Below are positions 43,908-55,859 of a stretch of 60,000 bases of DNA, one piece after another (the first letter of the stretch is position 1; every line of letters starts with the position of its first letter). Source of the DNA: Membranipora membranacea (lineage: Eukaryota; Bryozoa; Gymnolaemata; Cheilostomatida; Membraniporidae); NCBI GenBank assembly GCA_914767715.1, contig OU612067.1, forward strand, positions 29,240,162-29,300,161. The letters run 5' to 3'. The notes beneath the pieces were generated by a model. The model had not been told where the DNA came from. It was given only the letters and a program-made list of their open reading frames with translations, and made no database searches. Both the position numbers and the translations under genes were made by a program.

Positions 43908-46038
43908 ATGAGTGACAGTGAAGTAGATTCTTCTGGATCAGATGATGAAGGTGAGTTGTTACTCATTTGTTTTTGGAAGTTTTTATCAAACTAGCACTCT
44001 TTACAGCCAAGATACAGCCTGTGAAGAGGGTGTCTCAAAAATCAGATTTATTTTGCTGATTTATTGGTGTCAATGTAAACAACACTCACATGCCTCACCT
44101 CCTACCTCAGTGACAACCTAAATATACTACACCCATGCTAAACTGTCAGACCATCATTCTGGTGCATTGGAACTGACCATGAGGGTCTTTTTTTCTGTGC
44201 ATTAGACCTCTTAGAAAATGATGGGATTCCCAAGATCTGATGATGCATTGAGCCAGTTGAGTCATACTTGTGTGACTCACTAGGCTTACTAGGACTTGTC
44301 TCTAAATGCATCCATTTGTATATTATATTGTTTTAGACTCATCACACATAGCAGAAAAAACTTTGTCCCTCTGAATATAGAACATGTATTCATAAGTTTA
44401 TGTCTATTTATCTATCTCTATGCGGTTTCTTACCTTCACGTTTATATACATGTAGATAAGATACCACAGTGACGCCATGCGGAGAGCACTTACCTTCAAG
44501 TTTATATACATGAAGATAAGTGCTCTTTGCATGGTGACACAGGATATGTAGTTATGTAATAAATCAAAACAGATCATTGTTTTGTTTTTCTAGATGGATC
44601 CGTCTGGCAGATGGCTACTGACGCAGCTCGTCAGGTGCCTGACTGTACTGCTCAGCATGGTGTAAATACAACAAAACTTCCAGCAGGATGTAGTGAGATA
44701 GATGCATTCTCTGTAATTTAGATCGTACCTTTTACACTACCGTCAAATCTGAGACAAACCGCTACGCTCGAAGTAACATGTCTGACGCACAGGCCGAATC
44801 ATGGAAAACTGTAACACTGTCATGCATGTACCGATTCTTCGCCATAATCCTTCACATGTGTATCGTGAAAAAACCAACCATAGCGGACTATTTCTCCACA
44901 GATCCTGTACTGCATAGTAGCTTCGCTAGTTCAACTGGCATGGGCCGCAACCGATTCCAGCAGATACTTAGGTACTTGCACCTGAACGACAATGCCAATC
45001 ACGTACCCCGTGATCAGGATTTTCAAAGTACGGCCGATATTTGACAGTCTGTTAGCTTAGTTTGGAGAGTTGTATACTCCTCGGTCAAATCTAACTGTCG
45101 ATGAAGCGATGTGCCCATTTCGTGGTAGGGTAGGATTTCGGGTTTATTATGTATGTCATATGGAAGTCTACACAGCCACAGGAGACAACACCGTAAATAG
45201 CCTGGTCACCCGTATACTCAATCCCTTTGAAAATAAAAACTACAGAGTTTACATGGACAGACGTTACTCATCTCCTATTCTATTCCGTGAGTTACTGACT
45301 AAAGGCATTTATGCAGTTGGTACTTGTATGTCAAATCGTCGAAATCTGCCAGGTGACTTTGCACAAAATCTGCAGAAGGGTGAGAGGGTAGCTCGGCAGT
45401 GTGGTGATATTCGGGCTACTAAGTGGAAGGACAAGAGAGACGTAATAACTTTGTCCACCGTAGATGCTGACGTAATGATCGACATAACAAATCCCAGGTC
45501 TAGATTTCACGATCACCAGGTAATGAAGCCGCAGACTGTCCTAACTTACAACATCAATAAAGCTGGTGTTGACAAGCACGACCAGATGGCGAGCTACTAC
45601 CCCATGTGCCGAAAGTCGCTCAAATGGTGGAAGAAGCTCTTCTTCTGGCTGTACGTCATGAGAGTTGTAAACTCATTCAAACTCTGCAAATTCTCAAATC
45701 CAACATCCAAACTCAGACTATCACAATACATCATAACGTTGGCCAAAGAACTATTGAAAGAAGCTGGTATCGAAGAGCAAAATCAACCCCCGAATGCTGC
45801 AGCTGAACCACGCAGGCATGTAACTGGCAATCACTTTCCCGTCTCTATACCACCGAACCCTGTAAAGCAGAACCCCACTCGACTTTGTGTGAATTGTTCA
45901 TCGAAGCCCGGCCCTAATGGCAAGAAACCTAGACGTGAATCAAGATACATGTGTATGGAATGCCAGGTAGCTCTTTGCGTGTTATGCTTTCATCCACATC
46001 ACTGTCCTCATAGCAGACAATATTTAGGTAATCTTTGA
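43908..46038 (+). pseudogene. piggyBac transposase with two frameshifts and two stops
   Basis: Exon one (ATG near 43908, to 43950) encodes an acidic start (MSDSEVDSSGSDDE). The intron is 43951-44593, and exon two joins in phase within an Asp codon. Lesions: TAG at 44719-44721 with a one-base shift there, a second shift near 45025, and TAG at 45058-45060. Then 45061-46038 is open. All three catalytic Asp are present: LTVDEAMCPF, VYMDRRYSS and NINKAGVDKHDQ. A Cys/His-rich C-terminal domain follows (RLCVNCSSK, YMCMECQVALCVLCFHPHHC), the cross-brace zinc domain that binds the ends. N-terminal parts such as RNRFQQILRYLHLND are well preserved. The enzyme moves the element by TTAA-specific cut and paste. 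Confidence 0.9.
44429..44541. repeat. Duplicated near-palindrome inside the piggyBac intron
   Basis: A 32-bp near-palindrome with the plan CTTACCTTCA...TATATACATG.AGATAAG occurs at 44429-44460 and again at 44489-44520. The second sits at the centre of a larger inverted repeat (44470-44541) with arms GTGACGCCATGCGGAGAGCA and, read from the right, GTGTCACCATGCAAAGAGCA. It may be a foldback insertion in the intron. Confidence 0.85.
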
Positions 46039-46646
46039 CCTTTGCTGACATTCATGTATATATTACGCTTAGCTTCAGTCATATTACATTTCAGAACTTG
46101 TCATGCAAGGTATACAACATATTTTATTATACCATCATATTTCAATATATTACTTCATGGCTTTTGTAATGCTCGTTAACTTTCCACAAACTTCTCATAC
46201 ATCGAATATAGATTTTCCTAACAGTCTGACGCTCTTTTATACCTGTATTTCTTGTGTTTTTTACTGTCTCTCACAATTAAAAAGAAATAGAGATGTCACC
46301 ACAGCATTTTTGATCCCTCCTGACAAAAAACCAGTGATAATCTTTGGTTCAGACTTGAGAGTTAGCATGAATTCAAGCATACACGACCAGTCAATCGGGG
46401 AAAAAAAATTATCTTCTCAGCTGATTACGGCCTCCACTTTACCTCTACCCTAGCATGCTATATATTTCTCTAACCCTGGAAAATTTGTGCTCATTGGAAC
46501 GATCATGAGCTGGGCATTCCGATGATATGCATAATAGCAGGGCTACTACCAGCTGTGTTTGGGTTATGCTGCATTGAAAATCCCTGAAAGCGCCCGGTCA
46601 CAGCATGTATTGTTATATAATAGGCAGTCGGTAGTCAAAGTGTTAA

Positions 46647-48090
46647 CATTCAGTAGGGCGTTTATTTTTAAATTGTTGCTTATTCCTAAAATACTCGAGC
46701 ATCAACCCAGTCTGAAAACTCTCCACAGTCCAAAAAAACTATCACTCGGGGCCCATACCATGTCACTTCAAGAAACTGTCCACATCACCATTGAGTGGTG
46801 TTTCTTTGCAATCATGGAAAGGGGGTGGTTGATGGGATCAGCAAACTGTCAAGCGAATTGCACATGACTACTGTCGGGTTCAAGGGGTAGGATCACTGAT
46901 CAGACAAAATTTGCGGCCTGGGCAAAGGATAAGATGAGAGATACACGGGTAATGACAGCCACAGAATCAGATATTTCGGGCTTTGGGTGAAATTTGAGGA
47001 TGCATTTGCTGACCCTGCTCTCAAAGTACATGACCTGGTAAGTTTCTGAGTAGAGTATGGTACTCCGGGCTTGTTTTAAATTCTATAACCCCACAAAATT
47101 ACGGTATTCACATTTTTACACCATCGGTCACGTTGCAGTGAGTTGTTGACAGCTTTGCTTTGATGGTGACATATATCCAGAACTTGTTTTGATTTCGCTT
47201 GCTCGGCTGACTGTTTTTCCCATAAATGGCTTTTACTGGTTCAATGTATAGGCAAAAGGTCCTGTCCTGGATCACCCATACTGAATCAACTAATCAATAC
47301 CCATATTCCTCATGATGGACGGTTATTCCATTGTAGTTTCTGTGGGAGACAAGGAACATCATTCCCGGTACTAGCGATATGGTTCTGCATACCAGATCTC
47401 TCCTGGAGACTCTTGGCAAGACATTGCCAGGGCTGTGCCGAAGATACAAGGCTGGCTCAAGAATTATCAACAGCCACGCTGAAGGTATGTGAACAGCTAC
47501 AAGGTCGAGTGAATCAGATAACAAGCAAAAGCAGAACACAACTTAGATTCCCACTCAAACAGTCAAGTTGTAATGATAAAAATATTGGGTATGAGATAGA
47601 ATCAATGACAGTAATATAAGGGATTGTCTCCCCCATGGGAAAGGAAAAGATAACTCCAAAAACATCAATTTATGCCTTCATATTATGCTGTATCATAAGT
47701 TTTAAAGTGCGATATTATACTGGGGTCAGTGACTTCCATATCCTTAAGCTCTTATTCTCGAATTGTTTAAACAATTGTCTGTCATGAGGAAATGTATGAC
47801 AAAATACGGCACCCTTATTAAATGGCTATAGAGAAAATAGAAAACCAAGCAGTCTTAATACTTAAATTCTATCAGCCCACTGAGCACTATGCAGCCATTC
47901 TGTTCATATTTCCATATTACTTTTATGTATATACCTGGTCTGTAAACTTGGTGATACATAATGCTCATTTTAATTGTTGCAGATAGTCTCAAGATGGGCT
48001 TACTGCTGCTACCAGTTTCTCGAGAGGAGTATGTAGACCATTTGGATGCTGAGGTTGATAAACCAGAAACTGTGAGTAACAATCAATTGT
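46647..48090 (+). other. Possible exons of an unrecognised gene remnant
   Basis: Three coding-like blocks precede GT donors: near 46975-47040 (FEDAFADPALKVHDL), 47380-47485 (LLETLGKTLPGLCRRYKAGS, then IINSHAE and a GTATGTG donor) and 47993-48072 (after TTGTTGCAG: LLLPVSREEYVDHLDAEVDK). They share the plus strand and might belong to one decayed repeat-encoded gene. I cannot name it. Confidence 0.3.
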
Positions 48091-51000
48091 TGTCTTTGTT
48101 CAGACCATCATGTCATTGTCTACATCATTAATTTCCTTATATTACAATCATTCAGAGATGTAAATCTTAATTTATGTAGTCAGCTATGCTGGATGACTGA
48201 TCGCAGATATTCTGCTGGGCAGTGTGCTTGGTTTAAAAGCTGCTCCAGACAGTTTTATGTGAAAAGCTCATCTGTTGTAATGGACATCCCTTTGTTACAA
48301 ATAACCCTTGGGATGTCTACTCCCTGACAAAGTTGCTATGAGTTTTCAGAGCTTGCAACACAACAGAGAACTAAATTCGTGCAGGGTCTTGAAAAAGAGG
48401 TTTGAATGCAGGGGATTCCTCAGTTAAAAGATTGAAAGTTTGATTATCAGACTCTAAATCTCTTGATGCATGATAAGTTCGTGATCTCAGGAAAGCTGTC
48501 AAAATGTAGAGGCCAACCTGTTTGGTGCTAGTGGCTAGTCATCAGATGACACCGATGAAAAAAAGGCAGGAAAGAAAATCAAAAATAAATAACGGAGGAC
48601 ACTATTGTTACTGTGAGGTTTAACGGCGCTATATGAATTACACTGAGCAGCAGCTAGCTCAAACCCAAAATGTACTTCAATAGTTTCGAAATAGCACTCC
48701 ATTCTGGTTATTGTCATTTTTATGCAGTGATTGAGTGATGCTATTTATGCTTGAATTGAAGCAATGTTACTTTGTTTTATCTTGTAGACATATAAATTTG
48801 ACAGAATTGACAAAGCCCACTCAGCTACCAAAGGGCAAAAAAATATTTACAGGGATTGGCATACAAAGGGGCAGAACCTGTATGTAAACTACTATGAAAA
48901 ACATCTGCTATTCCAAAGATAAAGAGCTTCAAATAACACACATTGTTTATCACCAACAGATGACTAGCTGATCCATAATATAGGTAGTATAACAACAACA
49001 TCCAACAGCCTGATGACAGCTAATAAATCAAAAACAAGAATTCAAATCAAAACAAATTGTTGATTATCTCAATGCAAACATATGCCTCGCAGATAGAGAT
49101 CTTGGAAGAAAAATCACAGGATGCCAGTCAAATAAATCCTTGTTATGTCTCACTACATGAGAGTTTGTTGAGCGCAAATCCAAACATAAAACCTCTTGAA
49201 TAACAACTAGAGAGAAACCCACAGGCGGGCAAGCGGAAGGAAGTCATATTTTTTAAAAAGGTTTCTGACTACACTGTGTTGATTTATGAAAAAAAAGGAA
49301 GAGTACCCTCAATCACTCAAATCCAAAACTGATAACCAATGGAAAAAGAATGTACAGTCTGTGGAAAAATTTAGGGAATCGCTAAAATTAACTTGTGGCT
49401 GACTCAGAAATTCAAAAAAAGAGAGGAGGTAGCAGAATAGATGCACAGAAGCCTTCATTTGTCAAAAATGCCACAAAAAAACCATGAAGATCATCAAGGC
49501 ATCCCAAAAATACTCATGAAGCTGGATAATTTAGTGTCATCAAGACTGGCACCGGAAAAAAAAAAGGAAGGTGAGTGTGGCTTGGCCACCATAACCAAGT
49601 AGAGAAATTGGAATTGACACCAAAAAAGCGTACATTCTTTAAAGCAAATTATCATGAAAGACCTTGGTTGATTTTGACCTGGTAGCAGTCTGAGGATAAC
49701 AGTTTCGACAAAGGTCGCTACGTTACATCACAGTATGGCGATATTTGCATATCACCATATTGCGTAGGCCTACTAACATCGATTCCATCTCCACATTTCC
49801 CAGTTCATCTCGCAATGATTAGCTGAGAGACTATGCTGCCATCGAAAAAACATAGAAATACCTTTATATCTGTAGTAAGAATAGAAATTGTGTACCATTA
49901 GCCTGATCAGCCTTCCGTCTATCTTCCTCTTTAGTTTCACATTCTGATAGTATATGTACCTTGTTGACTCCAGTTTGGTATTTGCGGTCCTGGAAAGAAA
50001 CAGGAACAAAATCTAATCAGGTGTCCTGAGTCTACTCTGAAGCTAGACTACATAATCTGTAACGCTTCGGTAATCATACCTACCCTTGCATTACAAAATA
50101 AAACACAGTTGTGCTGTAGTATGATGGATAGGCCCTGGGATACAATGTCTAAGAACATTTCTTCAGACACCTACCTATGATGAGACTAGTATAACAAAAG
50201 GCTGTTTGACTTTGTAATTTGTTTAGTGAACAAGTCAAATGAGTGCAATGTCAGGCAAGTTTAGTTGTGTTAGATGTGTTAGATGTTTGTGCTGATGGTT
50301 GGGGGAACTGTTTGATAGTCCTCTAGCCAACAGTTCTACACTTTGCTACACTCATTCATACACAAGCCTACTACTCATGAATGGCAGACATGACTGCAAA
50401 AACCTAGAGCTTAGCATTCAGTTGGTAATATATATATATATATTATATTGAATCTGGCCTACATCTATCTATCAATCACTAGGTTAGTTTGTTATATAGA
50501 CTGGACCACATGCTGACATTGATTGATACATTGGAGCCTCGGTCTGAAGTCACATGGTCAGGGCAGAGTGAGTGTGACCAATGAGGACCGTGGTGAGTGA
50601 GGACTGTCATTATAAATAAAGTCAAGAAAGAGCGAGGACTGGAGGGAATAATTTGTTTGGACCAAAAGTGCGTGTCTATCATGGTGTCTGTTTAAATTAT
50701 CAGTGTATAAATGTAGTAACATATAAGCTGACCTACCTTCTAATCTTCTGATCAATCACATAGTCAGGGGATCAACATAAATAAAAGTGATCACTGACCT
50801 CCTATTATTTTCAATGTTTCTTTAGAAAACTTACGCGCTTAAATAAATGACAATAGTGGACCTGTTGTCAATTTATAAACCAATCTTAGCCTGACAAAGT
50901 AACCGGCATATATTGAACTTTACCGAATTGACTAACTTTGCCTGAAAGATAAGGATGGTCTCACCAAAGCCACTGAAGGGACAACTCTTATTATATCATT

Positions 51001-51373
51001 ATTTCCTATCCGTTAAAAACCGGTAAAACATATAAAAATGACTACCAAGCCACATTGCAGGAAAAACATTCCAACATGGTCTTATCTAACCAGATTTTCA
51101 CACCATGTGAAGTATACATATATATATATATATATTGGTGGTGTATTAGATAGCGATCTTCAAGATATATGCTTGATTTTAATGAAGTTTATTCCCAATA
51201 CAAACCCATGCATCATAAGCGGTGGTCTGTTGAAACAAGCTTTATTGGAGGCGAGTTGCGCTGTTCCGCATATCCTGAAACACCAATAGTACTTGATCAT
51301 TGACAAGTCCTTAGACATAAAAAAATGTAAATAATATGCAGCCAAATGTATTCATCATCACAGCTAACTTTTA
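48091..51373. other. No recognisable gene
   Basis: AT-rich sequence, A-rich between about 48800 and 49650 with many AAAAA runs, and (TA)n runs near 50430 and 51117. No domain or terminal repeat is recognisable. Confidence 0.4.
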
Positions 51374-51415
51374 TTGGTATGACCAAGGAGTAACAGCGTT
51401 ACTCCTTGGTATGAC
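51374..51415. repeat. 22-bp palindromic insertion flanked by 10-bp direct repeats
   Basis: The core (51384-51405) begins CAAGGAGTAACAG and ends GTTACTCC. It is bracketed by perfect copies of TTGGTATGAC (51374-51383 and 51406-51415). CCAAGGAGTAAC and GTTACTCCTTGG are perfectly complementary around AGC, and again the final TTGG belongs to the right-hand direct repeat. Same family as 20018-20064. Confidence 0.85.
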
Positions 51416-51549
51416 ATTGTATACCATCGCTGTTAACAACTCTCTAAAAATTGTCAAACTAACTCGACTTTAACAACGATTACACACGATCAGCAGGGGC
51501 GTATATTCTAAAAAATTTTACTCACTGACTTTTTAGAGATGAGCATAAT

Positions 51550-51619
51550 GATCGGGCGAAGCCCGATCCACACGCCGTGGCGGGGAGGGTGTGGGAGGGG
51601 CGCTTAAGCGCCCTCCCAC
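51550..51619. repeat. GC-rich hairpins near the left end of the hAT element
   Basis: GATCGGGC and GCCCGATC form an 8-bp stem with a three-base loop at 51550-51568. At 51591-51619 a near-perfect palindrome centres on GGGCGCTTAAGCGCCC with GTGGGAG and CTCCCAC outer arms, one base short of exact symmetry. They stand out from the AT-rich surroundings and could be subterminal binding sites. Confidence 0.85.
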
Positions 51620-51775
51620 CACGGAAATTTTTGCATATCGGTAGCAAAATAGTGCAAGCAGAGAGGTATTTCAATAGCTCACTGAGCTGTTGGGTACTTT
51701 CAGAAAACAACTCAATAGCAGTAGAAGATTACGGTAAAAATACTCCAGTTATAAAGCACCCATTTGAAAAAAAAC

Positions 51776-51857
51776 TGACCTTGATGGGATTCGAACCCAC
51801 AACAATCTGATAAACAGTGATTATAAAGCAGACGCCGCCCAGAGATCCACTATACTT
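51776..51857 (-). other. tRNA-like sequence, probably a SINE head or tRNA pseudogene
   Basis: On the minus strand the block ends with a T-arm-like GTGGGTTCGAATCCCAT, which contains a perfect B box (GGTTCGAATCC) with a paired TGGG/CCCA stem. It is preceded by GGCGTCTGCTTTATAATCAC, which resembles an anticodon arm with a possible TAT anticodon. The A-box side (CTCTGGGCGGCG) is poor, and the acceptor stem does not pair convincingly, so it is not called a functional tRNA gene. Confidence 0.5.
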
Positions 51858-52425
51858 TCACCTAAAATTGAGAATAATTGAGAAAATTGAGAATCCTGCC
51901 AAAGTAGACAACTCTACTATCTTAAAATTGAGAAAATATATCCCTTCAATACATTGTCTCGCATTTTCTCAATTTTTATTTGTTCCCAATTGTCAGAATT
52001 TCCAATAAAACATGAGTTGTAAATTATTAAAAAAAAATTTCAAGTTGAATTGTTATTAAAAACTACACAAATCCCTCACTATCCTCCAAATTACACTCCT
52101 GCTCAACTATTATGAAGCAAACCGAGTGGTTTTGGCAAGAGAGTAGAGACTGAAAGTGAGCAAGCACTGGACAAACTCCTTATACTCTTTTTATGATGAG
52201 ACAAAATAAGCTTAGCTGTATGTTTTACTTATATGAGTGTGTTAAAGACTGGACAGGCACAGCCTGTATAAAAAACATCGGGCCTGATGAGAAGAAGACT
52301 GGTTAGTTTTGAACCAAAGAAAGATGATGATAAATAAGTGAGTATTTTTTTACTATTCTTCTACTGGTCATAAGTCAAGTCGAGTACACTTACTATTAGC
52401 AAGGAGTTAAAGGGATGGATAGCTG

Positions 52426-52497
52426 CTTAGGTGGTAGCCTGTCTTGACAAGCTTTGTCAATCTTTGACAAGCTTGTCAAGACAGGTTACTTAGGTGG
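52426..52497. repeat. 54-bp palindromic insertion flanked by 9-bp direct repeats
   Basis: Perfect 17-bp arms CCTGTCTTGACAAGCTT (52438-52454) and AAGCTTGTCAAGACAGG (52469-52485) extend outward by TAG and TTA with one mismatch. Outside these lie two copies of CTTAGGTGG (52426-52434 and 52489-52497). It is an insertion with target duplication, inside the hAT element, so it is younger than that element. No sequence similarity to the CAAGGAGTAAC palindromes is seen. Confidence 0.85.
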
Positions 52498-55066
52498 GTA
52501 GTACTAGTAGCTTAGTTTTTATCTCCAATAATTGATTGATTCCTTGCTGGTGGACTGAGTTACCTCAGTTTAGCCCTGTCTTTGGAACTGAGGGACAGTA
52601 AAGGATTAGGGCGAAGTGATGGCAACATGTTGAGAGCTCGTTCTCGTTGAAAGAGCTCCTGATCCAGCGATCAGTTGAGTATTTACGTAATCTTTCTCTT
52701 GCTCAGATTTACATTGTATGATCTTGTAGGTACACAATCTATATTTCTGGATGTACTCTTTGGGACAAGGCTGCCAGCAGTTAAGTTGAAGACCCTAATG
52801 CTATTCAGAGGAAGACATGGTTCAATGCGGAAATGACTGATCTAGAGAAGATAGCACTCTCCGCTAAGCGTAAGTAGCCTAAGCCTCATCAGATGTATAA
52901 TATGCATTACCAGTGTTTTTGTCAGTTGAATTGGTAACAGGAGGCCCTATGATTTGTGACGTGTCTAGCGAGCCTACATGGCCACAGATTGGCTTGAGAT
53001 TATAACACCCTAACCTTAGTTGTTAAAAGCCTCATCTAATACAGGTAATTGGTATGTCATCTTGCCGATCGTGAGACAATGACATAATCAATATTATATG
53101 CAAATTATGGCTTATTGGCGACAAGGTGGATGCACGCAATTATTATTCTCTTCTATGCACCGTCTTTCTGATTAAGTCTTTTCCGCTGACACTCATGACA
53201 TAGTAATATTTGACCATTTCAACCTCATGTGTAAACTCGGCTCAATATTTTGGGCAGAGAGGTCATGGATTTATTTAGCGTTGTACAAACGAAAGGACAA
53301 TATACTGAATAATTAACTGGTGTGTGCCTTCTGTTTATATCTAGTTTCCTTGTTGATGCAAAGAACGATAGGATCACTTAGGCGGTCAAGAATTTGACGT
53401 CTACTCTGTTACATGAGCTGTTAACATCCATCAACTCTCTGCAAATGGTAAGTTGTTTTCTTAAAGCAACAGTAGGCCCAAAGTTTATTAGTGTTTGATT
53501 TGAGGAACTACATCATACCTTAGAAGAGTAGGAGAAGTGCGCCTTTCCGCACATAGGCTACTTGAATAAGCTCAATGTAATTATCCCAAACATTTACACT
53601 TTACATTAAATATACTCTTACTTCAATTAGCTAGAATTGAGTACTAGCTAACATTAACTCATCTAGCTAAATTTAATTTACGAAGATATTTACTCCTCTA
53701 CGGTACTAGTCAATGCTAGATGTTTAGATACTTTGAATAGTTTTCATTCTAACGTGGCACTGAGGGGACCGTCATAGCAGCTGATTCAATTCATTCGTGC
53801 AATCACAACGTAAAATCGCAAAGCTCATGCAAAACTACCAAACCTGACAAGATCACATCTGATCAGATAAAAGATAATTTTGCCGATGCGATACATTGGA
53901 AAAAGCATCTTTTGTTCGATCAGATACTTTCACATTGCCCTTATTGCATAATATAAACATTCTCCTCTTGCAGGTGTAGTGAGAGTCTTGCTGTACAGAT
54001 CCAGACTGCCACGCTGTCATATCTTATACGTTGACTGCACGCTGCCAACTCATCAACTGCTGTAAAGAACACTTCAACAAATCTTGTCCGCATTCGTACG
54101 GCCATACCATTTGAGCAGCAGTCTCAACCATCTTAATATTAGCCTCAAGTTCTGCATTCAGCGTGCAATGAGGTATTGTAATGTCGACATGACATCAACA
54201 TACATATTATGTAAATACCTACTAAGGATTTTCCTATGACAGTCTTCTGACCTGTACACAGCGCTGTGCTTGATATATTCTCGTGTTATTTTTACTTGAC
54301 TCTCATGTTTTAGTAGCAACTTTTCAGGCTGAATAAAAGGAATAATTTTTTTGTTGAGGACATTGAGGTCAACATCGAGGTTCTATAATTTTTTATTTTG
54401 AGAAATAGTCTGCTTTAATTTGTATCTTATTAAATACAATATAACCTATCTTACAAGCTTTGTACCCATGATGTTAATAAATATTTGGCAAAATAAAACT
54501 CTTTCCTTGAATTGGCAAATAATACCGTTTCTGTTATATCGCTGATTAAGTCGCAGCATAGATATCTAAATGGACATTACTAGCTAACACACAGGATTAC
54601 TCTATATGAAATGATGAAAAAAAAGTGTTGCGGGCCGTAGCTAACCTTTATTGGCGACTATCAAGCCATTAACAACCTGGTCAAATAGTTCACTGCTAAG
54701 AATTTCTTTTGCCAGCCATTTAAAAGTCAATTGTTTAGATGACTCATAAGGCAATTAATCCTCATCTGCAAATTGAAAAAGCGTTTCTATTGCTCATTGT
54801 ATACCTCTCTCTATGCACAAGGTTATGTTTTATAACTATAAAAAAAAACTATAAAATATCCCAGAAGTTGTCATGACACGTAAAATGAGAGAGCAACTTC
54901 TTCTTATTTTTTTCCTTTGCCCCTCCCTTTTTTCTCTTTTCTCCTCCCTCTTTTCCCCACTCTCACCGAGAAGTTTATCCCCGAGCCCGCCGCCACACAC
55001 TGAGCTATTCAGCCACTCACGGCAAACCGAGGGCCGTGAGTGCTAATATACGCCACTGACGATCAG

Positions 55067-55859
55067 CCAAGGTTATCATATCATGTATGACGACCATACC
55101 TTCCTCAAAAAAATACACTTACAAATTTATCAGAGTAGCTCTTGGTGTCTGTGATGTGCTCAGTTTAGTACCCTGAAAAGTGATGAAGTATATAGTTAGA
55201 CTGGAGAGCAATTACTGGTTGACAGTGTAAGATTTGGCTATCTAAAATCATAGCTTTCTATTGTTACATCATTATAAATAAGGGCTTAGTGCTTGTGATA
55301 ACCTGTACATTTTCATGAGTGTGGACTGTTAATTGTCTAAACATTGGAATTATGATGACAACCGCCAATCACATGGAAATAGATCGGCAGATGATGAAAG
55401 TTTATCTATGTCTTCGCTAGCTGCTACCAGAACTCATTTGTCATTGTCAAACTTCAAGCTAAAAACCTCCCAAGCATGGTGTGGAGATTAATTGTTCTAT
55501 GTACTATGTTCTATACTAAGTGAGATCATCAAATCATAGACTATATAATGCGCAACAAATACCTACTATAATTATTTCTGAATAGCTGGATTGTTCTGGG
55601 TTAGGGTTTATAGCATGGAGTGGGTTAGGCCTCCGGTATATTTTGCTTATTATCATTATTTTACATTAGAAGTTTTAGTGAATGATGTTATGATCACACC
55701 ATCAGACCAATCAAAATTTTATTATAACGTTATAGTTGATAAAAAGTTGAATATCAGTTGCCACATCAAATACTAACTGCAATGGCCGATTATTTTTTAT
55801 GAGACTACTGAAGCCCCGTTTCTGAACACTAGTGATGCCTTTAAACATTTTTACATATC
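55067..55859. other. No recognisable gene
   Basis: No exon, repeat or terminal structure is recognisable. Confidence 0.4.

Larger units (their letters stand above)
43624..46642 (+). mobile_element. Complete piggyBac-type DNA transposon
   Basis: The 3.0-kb element begins CACTTTGAATCCC and ends, on the opposite strand, with CACTTTGACTACC. It is flanked on both sides by TTAA (43620-43623 and 46643-46646), the invariant piggyBac target. Inside the left end lies CACGAGATAATTCG and then a perfect CACGAGATAACTCGTG palindrome-like motif. The interior holds a piggyBac transposase. Both ends and the target duplication are preserved, so the whole element can be delimited. Confidence 0.9.
51494..55058. 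mobile_element. hAT-type non-autonomous element with perfect 8-bp target duplication
   Basis: The left end reads CAGGGGCGTATATT and the right end, on the other strand, CAGTGGCGTATATT. Immediately outside lie identical 8-bp copies of ACGATCAG (51486-51493 and 55059-55066), the hallmark of hAT insertion. The 3.57-kb interior has no open frame with hAT motifs, so it must have depended on a transposase made elsewhere. Its content includes GC-rich hairpins, a tRNA-like stretch, a 54-bp palindrome insertion and, near the right end, a long polypyrimidine tract (about 54898-54970). A segment near 52730-52868 lies between a TTGTAG acceptor-like and a GTAAGTAG donor-like site and might be a captured exon, but its frame is not open throughout. 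Confidence 0.9.

Noticed and set aside
51776-51857. Functional tRNA gene
   Set aside because: The B box and T stem are good, but the acceptor stem and D arm do not form. It is listed as tRNA-like only.
53595-53690. TAGCTA-rich inverted repeats as a mobile insertion
   Set aside because: Arms are only 8 bp and low in complexity, with no flanking duplication.
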